Source: JBGSOV01 sp964558715 (GTDB taxonomy: Bacteria; Patescibacteriota; Gracilibacteria; CAIRYL01; GCA-016699755). From it: a stretch of DNA of 38,163 bases. Location of the stretch: NCBI GenBank assembly GCA_964558715.1, contig CAZLFD010000009.1, forward strand, positions 1 to 38,163. Reading direction: 5' to 3'. Position 1 is the first letter of the stretch. Each line of letters opens with the position of its first letter. The position numbers and the translations under genes were made by a program. Positions 7,460 to 14,682 of this stretch are shown piece by piece. The notes under the pieces are model-generated. The model made no database searches and was not told the DNA's origin. It worked only from the letters and a program-made list of their open reading frames with translations.

Positions 7460-8908
7460 ATGAAGTTTTCGTACATTGCTCTAAATCCGGATCACCAGAA
7501 ACTGACCGGAATCCTCTCGGCGGAAGACAAAGAAGAAGCGCGTGAAAAACTCCACGCACTAAGTCTCTCTATTGTCTCGTTGCAACAAGAGGCCGACGAT
7601 GCAGAGGTGACTAACGATCTGCCCGGCGAGGGAGAAGAGGCAATCATCACGTATATTTTTCACGTTTACGACCCAAAACAGAACGAGGTCCGCGGGTCTA
7701 TCGATGCTCCAGATAGAAAGACCGCTTATCACCGCCTAATGTCGGAATACAAATTCCGTATTATCTCGCTGTGTGATGAATCTGTTCCCGAAGAGATTCG
7801 CGAAGAAGAAGGAAGAAAAGGCCTGGAAGACATCGCAGAAGAAGTTAAATTCGAATTTGGTATTTCTGAAAAAGACCTACTGGACTCTGGTATGGAAATA
7901 GAATCCCATGTGAACGAGGCCAATGAAGAAGCCCGCAAAGAAATCGTCGCGAATGTCGAACAGATCGTTGCCCGCGCTGAAGAGATCTTAGAAAAATTCG
8001 ACGAAGAACTGACAGGTGATGAAGTACACGCTGTCCGTAATAAAATCGACACTCTGATGCGTATTCGCCTCAGTAACAACCTGAAATACATCCAAGATTT
8101 GGCGGATGAGCTGCTCGTCGCCATCGATACCACAATGCAGCAGCATCTCGATACGGTGATCACCAATCAGGACGACAGTTTTAAGGATACCGGAAAAAAC
8201 CTTGATGAGGCCGGCAGGCTTGCCTATTTTCGCGACCTGACCTCGCGTATGACGAACCTGGTGGATGGATACAACAAGTCGAAGCGCAAATTGAAGCGAC
8301 GCCGAAAAAAAAGTAAGACCACAAAAGTAAAGAAGCCGATTACGAATCCGGCTATTATCCGTACGATTCTTGTCTTTAAGAATTTTAAAAAGTTGCTCGG
8401 TACGATGCAGCGTTTGATTTTTTCTAAAAGCAGCGTTGTTCGCAAGCAATACGTACAGCAGTTAAAAGAACACTTGCGCGAGTTTATCCACATTTTTAAA
8501 ATCCCCGATTATGAACTCATACCGGGTGGTGTTGATGCCGCAAACATGGTCGAGGCGTTAGCCAAAGAAAAAGTGGAACGCGGTGATACCGCCAAACATG
8601 AGCAAACCCTGTTTTATCGTTTGCTGCAAGAATTCCATTTATTTTTTGGTTGGCTGTTGGCGTTTTATATCGTTTATTTTTATTTTTCCGTCTACGTATT
8701 GGTAAAATGGGGCAGTGATTCCCCGTTCTTCGAATTCGTCTATCGCTCGCTGAGTAGCCCATTCCCATTTCTGACGACCGGCTTTTTCTTTCTGATATTT
8801 CTTGGCCTTACTATGGCTCTTCGCATTGCCAAAGGGCGTATCATCCCCTCATCGTTTATGTTGCTTGTGACCGTGCTCACGATTGTAGTCATGATATTTA
8901 ACTTTTAG
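7460..8908 (+). CDS. Membrane protein with tandem PilC/GspF-N-like repeats, coiled coil and three C-terminal helices
   Basis: Unassigned 482-residue protein directly downstream of ruvB. Residues 1-43 (MKFSYIALNPD..LTGILSAEDKEEAREKL..LSIVSL) have the spacing of the N-terminal strand-strand-helix module of type II secretion/type IV pilus platform proteins PilC/GspF (F-x-Y-x-A, later G-x-x-x-A, then A-x-x-x-L). Residues about 62-106 (ITYIFHVYDPKQNEVRGSID..RKTAYHRL..RIISL) repeat the same pattern. A long acidic/basic helical region (about 120-370, probable coiled coil, with a Lys/Arg patch KSKRKLKRRRKKSK near 275-288) follows. The C-terminus has three hydrophobic helices (about 400-425, 440-462 and 465-482). 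The integral T2SSF bundle of real PilC is absent. I infer a membrane-bound assembly or scaffold role; the function is not known. Confidence 0.6.
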   Translation: MKFSYIALNPDHQKLTGILSAEDKEEAREKLHALSLSIVSLQQEADDAEVTNDLPGEGEEAIITYIFHVYDPKQNEVRGSIDAPDRKTAYHRLMSEYKFRIISLCDESVPEEIREEEGRKGLEDIAEEVKFEFGISEKDLLDSGMEIESHVNEANEEARKEIVANVEQIVARAEEILEKFDEELTGDEVHAVRNKIDTLMRIRLSNNLKYIQDLADELLVAIDTTMQQHLDTVITNQDDSFKDTGKNLDEAGRLAYFRDLTSRMTNLVDGYNKSKRKLKRRRKKSKTTKVKKPITNPAIIRTILVFKNFKKLLGTMQRLIFSKSSVVRKQYVQQLKEHLREFIHIFKIPDYELIPGGVDAANMVEALAKEKVERGDTAKHEQTLFYRLLQEFHLFFGWLLAFYIVYFYFSVYVLVKWGSDSPFFEFVYRSLSSPFPFLTTGFFFLIFLGLTMALRIAKGRIIPSSFMLLVTVLTIVVMIFNF

Positions 8909-8927
8909 TCAGCAAACAGCGAGTGTC

Positions 8928-8957
8928 CTGTCAGATTGTTTTTCCGGAGTCTGACAG
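8928..8957. repeat. Perfect 8-bp hairpin downstream of the PilC-N-like gene
   Basis: CTGTCAGA (8928-8935) and TCTGACAG (8950-8957) flank a 14-base loop. There is no T-run, so it may be an mRNA 3'-end stabiliser rather than an intrinsic terminator. A second inverted repeat, GACAGAAGTTCTGTC, lies at 9067-9081. Confidence 0.4.
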
Positions 8958-9027
8958 CCGATCTCTCCCAACTTGAGATGTAGGAGCGGACCTAAGCGTC
9001 TGTCCGAAATATTGCTGTTGCAAGTTC

Positions 9028-9056
9028 AAAAAGCCGGTGGAATGGGCTAAAACCGG
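9028..9056 (-). terminator. Possible terminator of the ftsB/corC-like unit
   Basis: On the minus strand CCGGT...ACCGG (or, alternatively, AGCC...GGCT) forms a short GC stem immediately before CTTTTTG. It lies about 60 bases past the ftsB-like stop codon at 9119. Confidence 0.45.
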
Positions 9057-9118
9057 TTCCGGTGTCGACAGAAGTTCTGTCTACTGTTTTCTGTATTCGT
9101 GCCGCTTGCCCACTTGTT

Positions 9119-9526
9119 TCAATACTCTCCGAAAAAGAGTACTTTCCACTGTTCTCGGTTTGGTTGCGACAGCAATATTTCGCGTTCAAGCAGCATTGTA
9201 TCTTGCGAACGGTCTTCGTCGAGAAGATGTGGACGAAACTCGATAACGATTACTTCTTCACCGGGTTGAGCCAGGTTTTCGTGTTGCTTTGCCCACTTAT
9301 CGCGGTATTGTGGGGATTGCAGATATTTTAGCTGGCCTGCGAGTTCTTGATTCTCACGAGCGACACGTTCATTTTCAAATTGAAAGCCGTTGATCTGTTG
9401 ATCGATATTCGCTTGTTTCAAAAGTGAGTTTCCCCAAGAAAACGCTAAAAATAGCATCAGCAGCAAGTTTCCACCTATGAAGATCGATGTCGTGAGGGTC
9501 GCCGAATCATTTGCTTGTCTTCGCAA
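9119..9526 (-). CDS. FtsB/DivIC-like septum formation initiator
   Basis: Small bitopic cell-division protein of 135 residues. One N-terminal membrane helix (SIFIGGNLLLMLFLAFSWG, about 14-32) is followed by a coiled coil with heptads (QINGFQFENERVARENQELAGQLKYLQSP). This is the FtsB/DivIC architecture, including the YLQSP..RDKWAKQHENLAQPGEEVI region typical of the conserved end of the domain. Such proteins bridge FtsL and FtsQ in the divisome. The start is TTG at 9526, as no ATG/GTG lies before the helix. It overlaps the upstream CorC-like gene by 20 bases, so translation is probably coupled. The C-terminal 40 residues are a less conserved tail. Confidence 0.75.
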   Translation of the reverse strand: MRRQANDSATLTTSIFIGGNLLLMLFLAFSWGNSLLKQANIDQQINGFQFENERVARENQELAGQLKYLQSPQYRDKWAKQHENLAQPGEEVIVIEFRPHLLDEDRSQDTMLLEREILLSQPNREQWKVLFFGEY

Positions 9527-10781
9527 CGCGCTTTTTTAAAAAGAGGCGCACAGAGTGTATCTTATGTCCGTTCATTTTTTCCACCACTCCGGTCAATCTA
9601 TCGGTAATCGCGATGCTCTCACCGCGCTTGGGGAAGCGTCCGATTGCATCGAGCAAGACTTTAGCCAATCGGGTCGTTTCGTCTTCTCCTGGAATTTCAA
9701 TACCGGTCTCTTCCAAAATCTCCTCGATTTCTGTGCTGCCAAGAATAAGATAACTGCCATCGGACAGTTTTTTGATATTTGGCTCTTCACGATCGGTTTC
9801 ATCTTCGATCTCGCCAAACACCTCTTCAAGCATATCTTCCAGCGTCACTAATCCTGCGGTACCGCCGTGCTCATCGATCACGATCGCCATATGGGTTTTA
9901 CGCCATTTCATCTCTTTTAGCACATCTTCAAGTGCCATGCTGGTCGGAACCGTGAGCGGAGGGTTGGTCGGTAGATTCGCGAGCGCGGTATTTTTTGGAT
10001 AGTTTTGCTCAAATTTAAGAACGTTTTTCAAGGTCAAAATGCTGCTGATCTTATCGATGGTGTTTTCGTAGACGGGGATACGACTATGTGTTCGCTCGAG
10101 AAAAAAGGCTACTGCTTCATCTAACGTCGTCGTATTGGGCAGTATGTCCATTTCGGGGCGGGGCGTCATCACCTCTTCTGCGGTCGTTTCGCCAAACTCA
10201 AGTACCCCCTCGATGCGTTCGCGCTCGTCGGATTCAAGCCCACCTTCTTCTTCGCCGATTTCTGCCAAAGCCAATAACTCTTCGTCAGAAAAGGTTTTCT
10301 CTTCGTGGTTGGTGTGCTGTGCGAGTTTATGCAGCATCTGTTCAAAGATCCACACAATAGGCAAAAGCACCTTTGCAAGCACGACGATAACAGGAGCAGA
10401 AATAAGTGAGACTTTGTCAGAATAGCGTTGTGCGAGTGATTTGGGGATGATCTCGCCGAATATCAAAACGAGCAGGGTAAGTACTCCGGTCAATATTCCC
10501 AAAATCTGGTTGCCAAAAATCGCCGTAAAAGCGACCGTCGATAATACCGAAATCAGAATGTTTACGAGGTTGTTTCCGATCAAAATGGTGATCAGTAAAC
10601 GATCTGGATGATTCTTCAAATAATTCACTGATACGCCACCACGACGTTTTTGTTGGGCAAATGACCGCGCTTTGGCGGGTGAGGTCGACACTAAAGCGAC
10701 TTCTGCCCCAGAGAAAAAACCGGATAAGAAGAGTAGGAAGATTATGGAGATGAGTATACTCCCAGGTTCGTCAGGGTCCAT
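9507..10781 (-). CDS. HlyC/CorC family membrane protein (CNNM-CBS-CorC_HlyC)
   Basis: A 424-residue membrane protein of the hemolysin C/CorC family, implicated in Mg2+ or Co2+ homeostasis. Residues 1-150 form the DUF21/CNNM transmembrane domain, with LSGFFSGAEVALVS, IGNNLVNI and the conserved LIFGEIIPKSLAQRY. A cytosolic tandem CBS pair (about 205-330) includes EVMTPRPEMDIL and the signature IVIDEHGGTAGLVTLEDMLEEVFGEIEDETD. The C-terminal CorC_HlyC domain (about 340-415) carries YLILGSTEIEEI and NGHKIHSVRLFL. Length and motif order are typical. ATG 10781 is the natural start. It is divergent from the PyrK-like gene with only about 75 bases between starts, and upstream of an ftsB-like gene. 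Whether it exports or regulates metal cannot be decided from sequence. Confidence 0.9.
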   Translation of the reverse strand: MDPDEPGSILISIIFLLFLSGFFSGAEVALVSTSPAKARSFAQQKRRGGVSVNYLKNHPDRLLITILIGNNLVNILISVLSTVAFTAIFGNQILGILTGVLTLLVLIFGEIIPKSLAQRYSDKVSLISAPVIVVLAKVLLPIVWIFEQMLHKLAQHTNHEEKTFSDEELLALAEIGEEEGGLESDERERIEGVLEFGETTAEEVMTPRPEMDILPNTTTLDEAVAFFLERTHSRIPVYENTIDKISSILTLKNVLKFEQNYPKNTALANLPTNPPLTVPTSMALEDVLKEMKWRKTHMAIVIDEHGGTAGLVTLEDMLEEVFGEIEDETDREEPNIKKLSDGSYLILGSTEIEEILEETGIEIPGEDETTRLAKVLLDAIGRFPKRGESIAITDRLTGVVEKMNGHKIHSVRLFLKKRVAKTSK

Positions 10782-10855
10782 TTGTGGGTTCGATGCAAGA
10801 ATACTAGCTCATCTTTTCAAAATAATCGCGCTTGAAGCAAGGCTTTTTTTTTCTC

Positions 10856-11674
10856 ATGAAAAACGGCAATATATCTTTGATGAAATCGACATATTCTCCC
10901 GTAACGACGCGCATTCTCGATATCGAGCCGCTGAATGTTAACACCAAGCTGTTTACGTTCGATGTATCTACCGGTGCGCAGCCTGGGCAATTCATAAATC
11001 TGTGGCTGCCTTATGTCGATGAAAAACCGTTTTCGGTCGCCTACGACAATGGGAACATCACCAAGTTGGCGATTGCCGCCGTGGGCCCGACCACTAAAAA
11101 AATCTACGACATGGTTCCCGGTGATCGACTGGGTATTCGTGGGCCGTACGGAAATTCGTTTACGTCATTTGGCTATAAGCGCATTGTGCTGGTGGGCGGC
11201 GGTTTCGGCTCTGCACCACTGCATTTTTTGGGTACCGAGGCGCAAAAAAGTGGTGCCGAAGTGAGTATTATCATCGGGGCACGCACGAAAGATTTTCTTA
11301 TGTATCTTGATATTTGCGAGGCTTCGGGTTTTCGCACCTTCTCGACAACCGATGATGGCAGCTTTGGTGAGCACGGACGCGTTACCGGTCCGCTTAAGCG
11401 CTTACTCGAAGATGGAAAAATAGATATGGTGCAAACGTGTGGACCAGAAAAGATGATGGAGGCGGTCGCCAAGCTCTGCCACGAATTCAAAGTACCTTGC
11501 GAACTTTCGGTCGAACGCTACATGAAATGCGGTTTTGGTATTTGCGGACACTGCGCTTGTGATGGCAAAATCGTCTGTCGTGATGGCTGTATTTTTCACG
11601 GTGAAGAAGCGTTGGCGCTGGCAGATTTTGGTCAGTTTCACCGCGATAAAGAAGGGAGAAAGGTCAGTTACTAG
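10856..11674 (+). CDS. PyrK-type dihydroorotate dehydrogenase electron-transfer subunit
   Basis: Iron-sulfur flavoprotein that passes electrons between NAD(H) and a partner dehydrogenase (PyrD type 1B for genuine PyrK). The 272-residue protein has an FAD-binding barrel with the KPFSVAYD loop, a nucleotide-binding half beginning IVLVGGGFGSAPLHFL, and the TCGPEKMMEAV loop. The C-terminal [2Fe-2S] motif is CGFGICGHCACDGKIVCRDGCIF, with the expected C-x4-C-x2-C-x(n)-C spacing. All cofactor features are kept. The start is uncertain: TTG 10832, ATG 10856 or ATG 10880; homology starts just after 10880. No pyrD neighbours it, so it might also be a ferredoxin-NADP reductase or sulfhydrogenase-gamma-like protein. 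A clear terminator follows. Confidence 0.8.
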   Translation: MKNGNISLMKSTYSPVTTRILDIEPLNVNTKLFTFDVSTGAQPGQFINLWLPYVDEKPFSVAYDNGNITKLAIAAVGPTTKKIYDMVPGDRLGIRGPYGNSFTSFGYKRIVLVGGGFGSAPLHFLGTEAQKSGAEVSIIIGARTKDFLMYLDICEASGFRTFSTTDDGSFGEHGRVTGPLKRLLEDGKIDMVQTCGPEKMMEAVAKLCHEFKVPCELSVERYMKCGFGICGHCACDGKIVCRDGCIFHGEEALALADFGQFHRDKEGRKVSY

Positions 11675-11710
11675 ACGCAAATTCTGAGTCATAAGCAAAC
11701 TGCAAACAGG

Positions 11711-11735
11711 ACGTGTCTTGAGAGACATGTTTTTC
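11711..11735 (+). terminator. Rho-independent terminator after the PyrK-like gene
   Basis: ACGTGTCT (11711-11718) pairs with AGACATGT (11723-11730) through one G-U pair. The loop is TGAG, and TTTTCT follows. Confidence 0.75.
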
Positions 11736-11863
11736 TGGTGAATGGTCACTGACATTTAGCGTCATGTGACATATGTATTTGCCCTTCTTTGTCTCAAGAT
11801 AACTCATTTAAATGCTGCTCTGGGACATTCTTTACCGGCGTTATTAGAGGCTTCTCTGTCTCC

Positions 11864-13216
11864 TCAGCTCTCAGACCATTCCAATAATCGGTGTGGATTT
11901 TTGCGCCACTCGCCAGTCCAATGTTCCATTACGAATTCGGCAGGGGATTGTTCACGCACAAAGACATATTCTTTTAGTGGCCATAGTAAAGGCGAATCGT
12001 CGGCATTGCCACGTTTTTCTGCAGCATGCCCTTTTAATGAAGTGCTGGCGACTTCGAGCAGTTCTTTGGCCAGGGCGAGCATCTTTCGACCGTCGGGTAA
12101 ATTTGCTGCGAGAGCATCTTTATTGGCAATATCACGGATTTCGCAATATTCCGGAAAAGAATATTTCTTCATAATCAAGCGCGCGGCGTGCATTGAATCC
12201 TTGTTCCGCGTAATACCACGCACCAAGGCTGGAATCGTTGGCAATAAATGAGGAGGTACGCAATCGATACTCCTGAGCTCCAACCAGTTTTTGAGTTTGA
12301 TTTCGGTCCAACAGGATTTCATGTGCAAAGAAAAGTCTTTCATCTGTGCGTGATGTCGCCCATGGCCTCGTTCAATAAATTGGGCAAAGGTTTTTCCCTC
12401 CATTAAAACCTGCTTGTCATTACGTTCGATGTAGATCATCGGCAGATCACAGACAAAATCTACCCACTTCTGAAAGCAAAAGTCTTCCGCGAAAAAGAAA
12501 TCCCTTACTTGATTTCGCTGTGCTTCAAAATTTTGCCCGACACGCAGTCGATTTCCCATGTAACCGCTAAATCGGCCGCAGTTCAGTGGTGAATTCGCGA
12601 ACATTGCCGAAATAATCGGAGTAACGGCGTACAGCGTCTGAAATTTACGGACGGCATCACTTTCAGAATGATAGCCAAAATTTACATGCACCGAATTTGT
12701 TTTCTTGAGTTGCGAGTCGCCTTCGTCTTTTTTTGCGAAATATTGATGCATGATCTTGCCGCGCGGTTTGGGGGCTAAGGAGATTTCTTTATTCCGTGAA
12801 AACGGTTGCCAACCAGTCGAGACCCAACGCACGCCGAATTCACGCGATATCGAATCAATCTCGCTACTGAAGCGTTCGTACTCGCGCACCAGATTGATCA
12901 ATTTGCGCCTGGGCTTACTGGCTAATTCAAGTCTCCCATCCATTTCGGTGTGAATTGCGCTTTCGCCACGCTTGAGAGCAAACGTATTCCCGTTTGCATC
13001 CGTATCGAGTGATTGCCAGCCCGCTTCTGCGACCAGCTTCTTTAAAATGGCATGGTAGCCGCGTGGCCCATTATAGGTTACGGGCTTCAGGCTTTCTTCA
13101 TACACGGCGCTGCGTTCGACCTCGATTCCGATCTTTAAGTCATTTCGCTCGACCGCTGAGCGGCGGAAAGATTCGACCAGATCGGCTTTGCTTTTGATAA
13201 GACTGTTACTCGACAC
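11864..13216 (-). CDS. Glutamate-cysteine ligase-like enzyme (GCS2 superfamily)
   Basis: ATP-dependent carboxylate-amine ligase of 450 residues, related to plant/proteobacterial-type GshA and EgtA. These enzymes join the gamma-carboxyl of glutamate to an amine, classically cysteine. Supporting features are IGIEVERSAV near residue 30 (the IG-x-E-x-E metal/substrate motif), GYHAILKKLVAEAGW, the substrate strand IHTEMDGRLELASKP, the central NSVHVNFGYHSE (compare T-x-S-x-Q/H-x-N in the family), and a C-terminal helical segment PALVRGITRNKDSMHAARLIM. The amine acceptor cannot be read from sequence. The start is GTG 13216; no Shine-Dalgarno is visible. It forms its own unit behind the terminator at 13313-13344. 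An ATP-grasp ligase 560 bases upstream suggests a two-step gamma-glutamyl peptide pathway (inference). Confidence 0.65.
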   Translation of the reverse strand: MSSNSLIKSKADLVESFRRSAVERNDLKIGIEVERSAVYEESLKPVTYNGPRGYHAILKKLVAEAGWQSLDTDANGNTFALKRGESAIHTEMDGRLELASKPRRKLINLVREYERFSSEIDSISREFGVRWVSTGWQPFSRNKEISLAPKPRGKIMHQYFAKKDEGDSQLKKTNSVHVNFGYHSESDAVRKFQTLYAVTPIISAMFANSPLNCGRFSGYMGNRLRVGQNFEAQRNQVRDFFFAEDFCFQKWVDFVCDLPMIYIERNDKQVLMEGKTFAQFIERGHGRHHAQMKDFSLHMKSCWTEIKLKNWLELRSIDCVPPHLLPTIPALVRGITRNKDSMHAARLIMKKYSFPEYCEIRDIANKDALAANLPDGRKMLALAKELLEVASTSLKGHAAEKRGNADDSPLLWPLKEYVFVREQSPAEFVMEHWTGEWRKNPHRLLEWSES

Positions 13217-13312
13217 GTTTTGATAAAAAGGAGAAATACATCAACTTTCGGGGAGTCACCTTAACAGGAATCATTCGGTATAACAAAGGGGAATCTTTGA
13301 TCTAAAGCGCAC

Positions 13313-13344
13313 AAAAAAACAGCGAGTATGTCTCGCTGTTTTTT
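13313..13344 (-). terminator. Strong rho-independent terminator after the GlsB-like gene
   Basis: AAAAAACAGCGAG (13314-13326) and CTCGCTGTTTTTT (13332-13344) form a 13-bp stem with loop TATGT. T-runs occur in both directions; it serves the minus-strand gene ending at 13368. Confidence 0.9.
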
Positions 13345-13367
13345 ATTCAATAAGCTTTCTCTACACC

Positions 13368-13631
13368 TTAGCGTGTGAGTCGTTCACCACGAATCAGTTT
13401 ATAGAGTGCTAACAGGATCACTGCGCCGACCAGGGCGACGACAAAACTGCGGATATTGAAACCGGTAACACCGGCGGCGCCAAAAAAATTCATTACAAAG
13501 CCGCCGACCATAGCACCTACGATACCGACGATAATATTCATCAGTATGCCTATACGAGCATTGGTACCCATGATCATTGAGGCGATCCAACCGGCGAGCC
13601 CGCCGAAAACAATCCAAAGAATGATATTCAT
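13368..13631 (-). CDS. GlsB/YeaQ/YmgE family small membrane protein
   Basis: An 87-residue integral membrane protein of the transglycosylase-associated (GlsB/YeaQ/YmgE) family, often linked to envelope stress in other bacteria. Three hydrophobic helices are rich in glycine, with the family signature GGLAGWIASMIMG, then NIIVGIVGAMVGGFVMNF and FVVALVGAVILLALYKLIRG. ATG 13631 is preferred over an ATG eight codons upstream (13655), because the first helix begins immediately. It has its own promoter candidate at 13667-13695 and a strong terminator, so it is probably a single-gene unit between the two ligase genes. Its precise function is unknown throughout the family. Confidence 0.85.
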   Translation of the reverse strand: MNIILWIVFGGLAGWIASMIMGTNARIGILMNIIVGIVGAMVGGFVMNFFGAAGVTGFNIRSFVVALVGAVILLALYKLIRGERLTR

Positions 13632-13666
13632 GTGAATATGAAAAAAAATGTGCAAAACCAGTTTTT

Positions 13667-13695
13667 AGCTAATACTTTTGCTTTGGTTTCGTCAA
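13667..13695 (-). promoter_or_regulatory. Promoter of the GlsB-like gene
   Basis: On the minus strand, TTGACG (13690-13695) is followed after 17 bases by TTAGCT (13667-13672). The predicted leader is about 30 bases. An alternative -10, TATTAG, lies two bases closer. Confidence 0.4.
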
Positions 13696-13776
13696 TACCT
13701 GCATATTTTTTATGCGAGCAGCTGACTGAGTTTAAGGTTACAATTCGTAAGATTTCGGTTACCCCAGCTGTAGCAA

Positions 13777-14670
13777 CTATCGCGTTCGTGTCAGTCGCAA
13801 GCTTGCGTATTCAAAGATTTCTTTTGGTACATTGATTTCTGGGTTTGCCAACTCAAAGCCTTTAAAGTCTGGCGCACTGTTGATTTCGCAGATCTTATAC
13901 TCCTTGCCGTCAAACAGCAGATCTACTCCGGCAATGTCTAATCCTAATGCTTGTGCCGATTCCACCGCAAGCCACTGAATCGTCGACGACATCGGATACG
14001 ATTTGACTTCACCTCCTACTGAGAAATTCGCTTTAAAACCGGTTTTTGCCTTGCGCATCATCACCGCTAGTGGTCGCCCGCCCACAACGATAATGCGGAG
14101 ATCACGACCAAAGCTGTCTTTAATAAATTCCTGCAAAATCACATTGGTGGTAGATTTCGACAAAATGCCAGTGATATCTTTTAATTGGTCGGCATTCTCA
14201 CACATCATAATGCCGTCGCCTTCGGTTCCTGCTATGGTTTTGATGATGATGGGAAATTCGAACTCGCGTTCGATCACTTTGAAGTCGAGTGGAAATTTTG
14301 CCAAGAGCGTCTTTGGCACGGGAAAGTTATAGCGGGCGAGTAGCTGCAATGAATGAAGTTTATCTTTCGATACTTCGATCGAGCGGCCGCTGTTTAATAC
14401 CATCACGCCAAATTGGCGCAAATGGCGGATGACTGCGAGGTCGAAATAAGTCGTGTCGGCACCCATGCGCGGAATACACACATCTGGAAGGCGAACATGC
14501 TTGCCTTTATAGTAAATGGCGTTGCGGCCATCGGTAGCAGTCGTGATGATCTCAAAATGTTCCGGATGCACAAAGGCGATATCGACCTTGTGCTTTTTTG
14601 CTTCTTCACGAAAGCGCTGAGAAGAATGGGTTTTGAGATAGGCGACGGTACAAAGGATCCAGATCTTCAT
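13777..14670 (-). CDS. RimK/GshB-like ATP-grasp ligase
   Basis: A 297-residue ATP-grasp carboxylate-amine ligase, similar to RimK (glutamate ligase) and related to glutathione synthetase. The N-terminal preATP-grasp domain (1-100) contains VCIPRMG and GVMVLNSGRSIEVSKDKLHSLQLL, a typical RimK-family block. The ATP-grasp domain shows FPIIIKTIAGTEGDGIMM (nucleotide-binding lysine and glycine loop), LQEFIKDSFGRDLRIIVVGG, and the Mg2+ site GVDLLFDGKEYKICEINSAPDFKGFE, in which Asp, Glu and Asn are kept. It starts 12 bases after uvrA stops and is probably co-transcribed with it. Its substrate may be ribosomal S6, a cofactor or a gamma-glutamyl peptide. The nearby GCS2-like gene makes the last attractive, without proof. 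Confidence 0.8.
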   Translation of the reverse strand: MKIWILCTVAYLKTHSSQRFREEAKKHKVDIAFVHPEHFEIITTATDGRNAIYYKGKHVRLPDVCIPRMGADTTYFDLAVIRHLRQFGVMVLNSGRSIEVSKDKLHSLQLLARYNFPVPKTLLAKFPLDFKVIEREFEFPIIIKTIAGTEGDGIMMCENADQLKDITGILSKSTTNVILQEFIKDSFGRDLRIIVVGGRPLAVMMRKAKTGFKANFSVGGEVKSYPMSSTIQWLAVESAQALGLDIAGVDLLFDGKEYKICEINSAPDFKGFELANPEINVPKEIFEYASLRLTRTR

Positions 14671-14682
14671 AGTTAGGGGATA

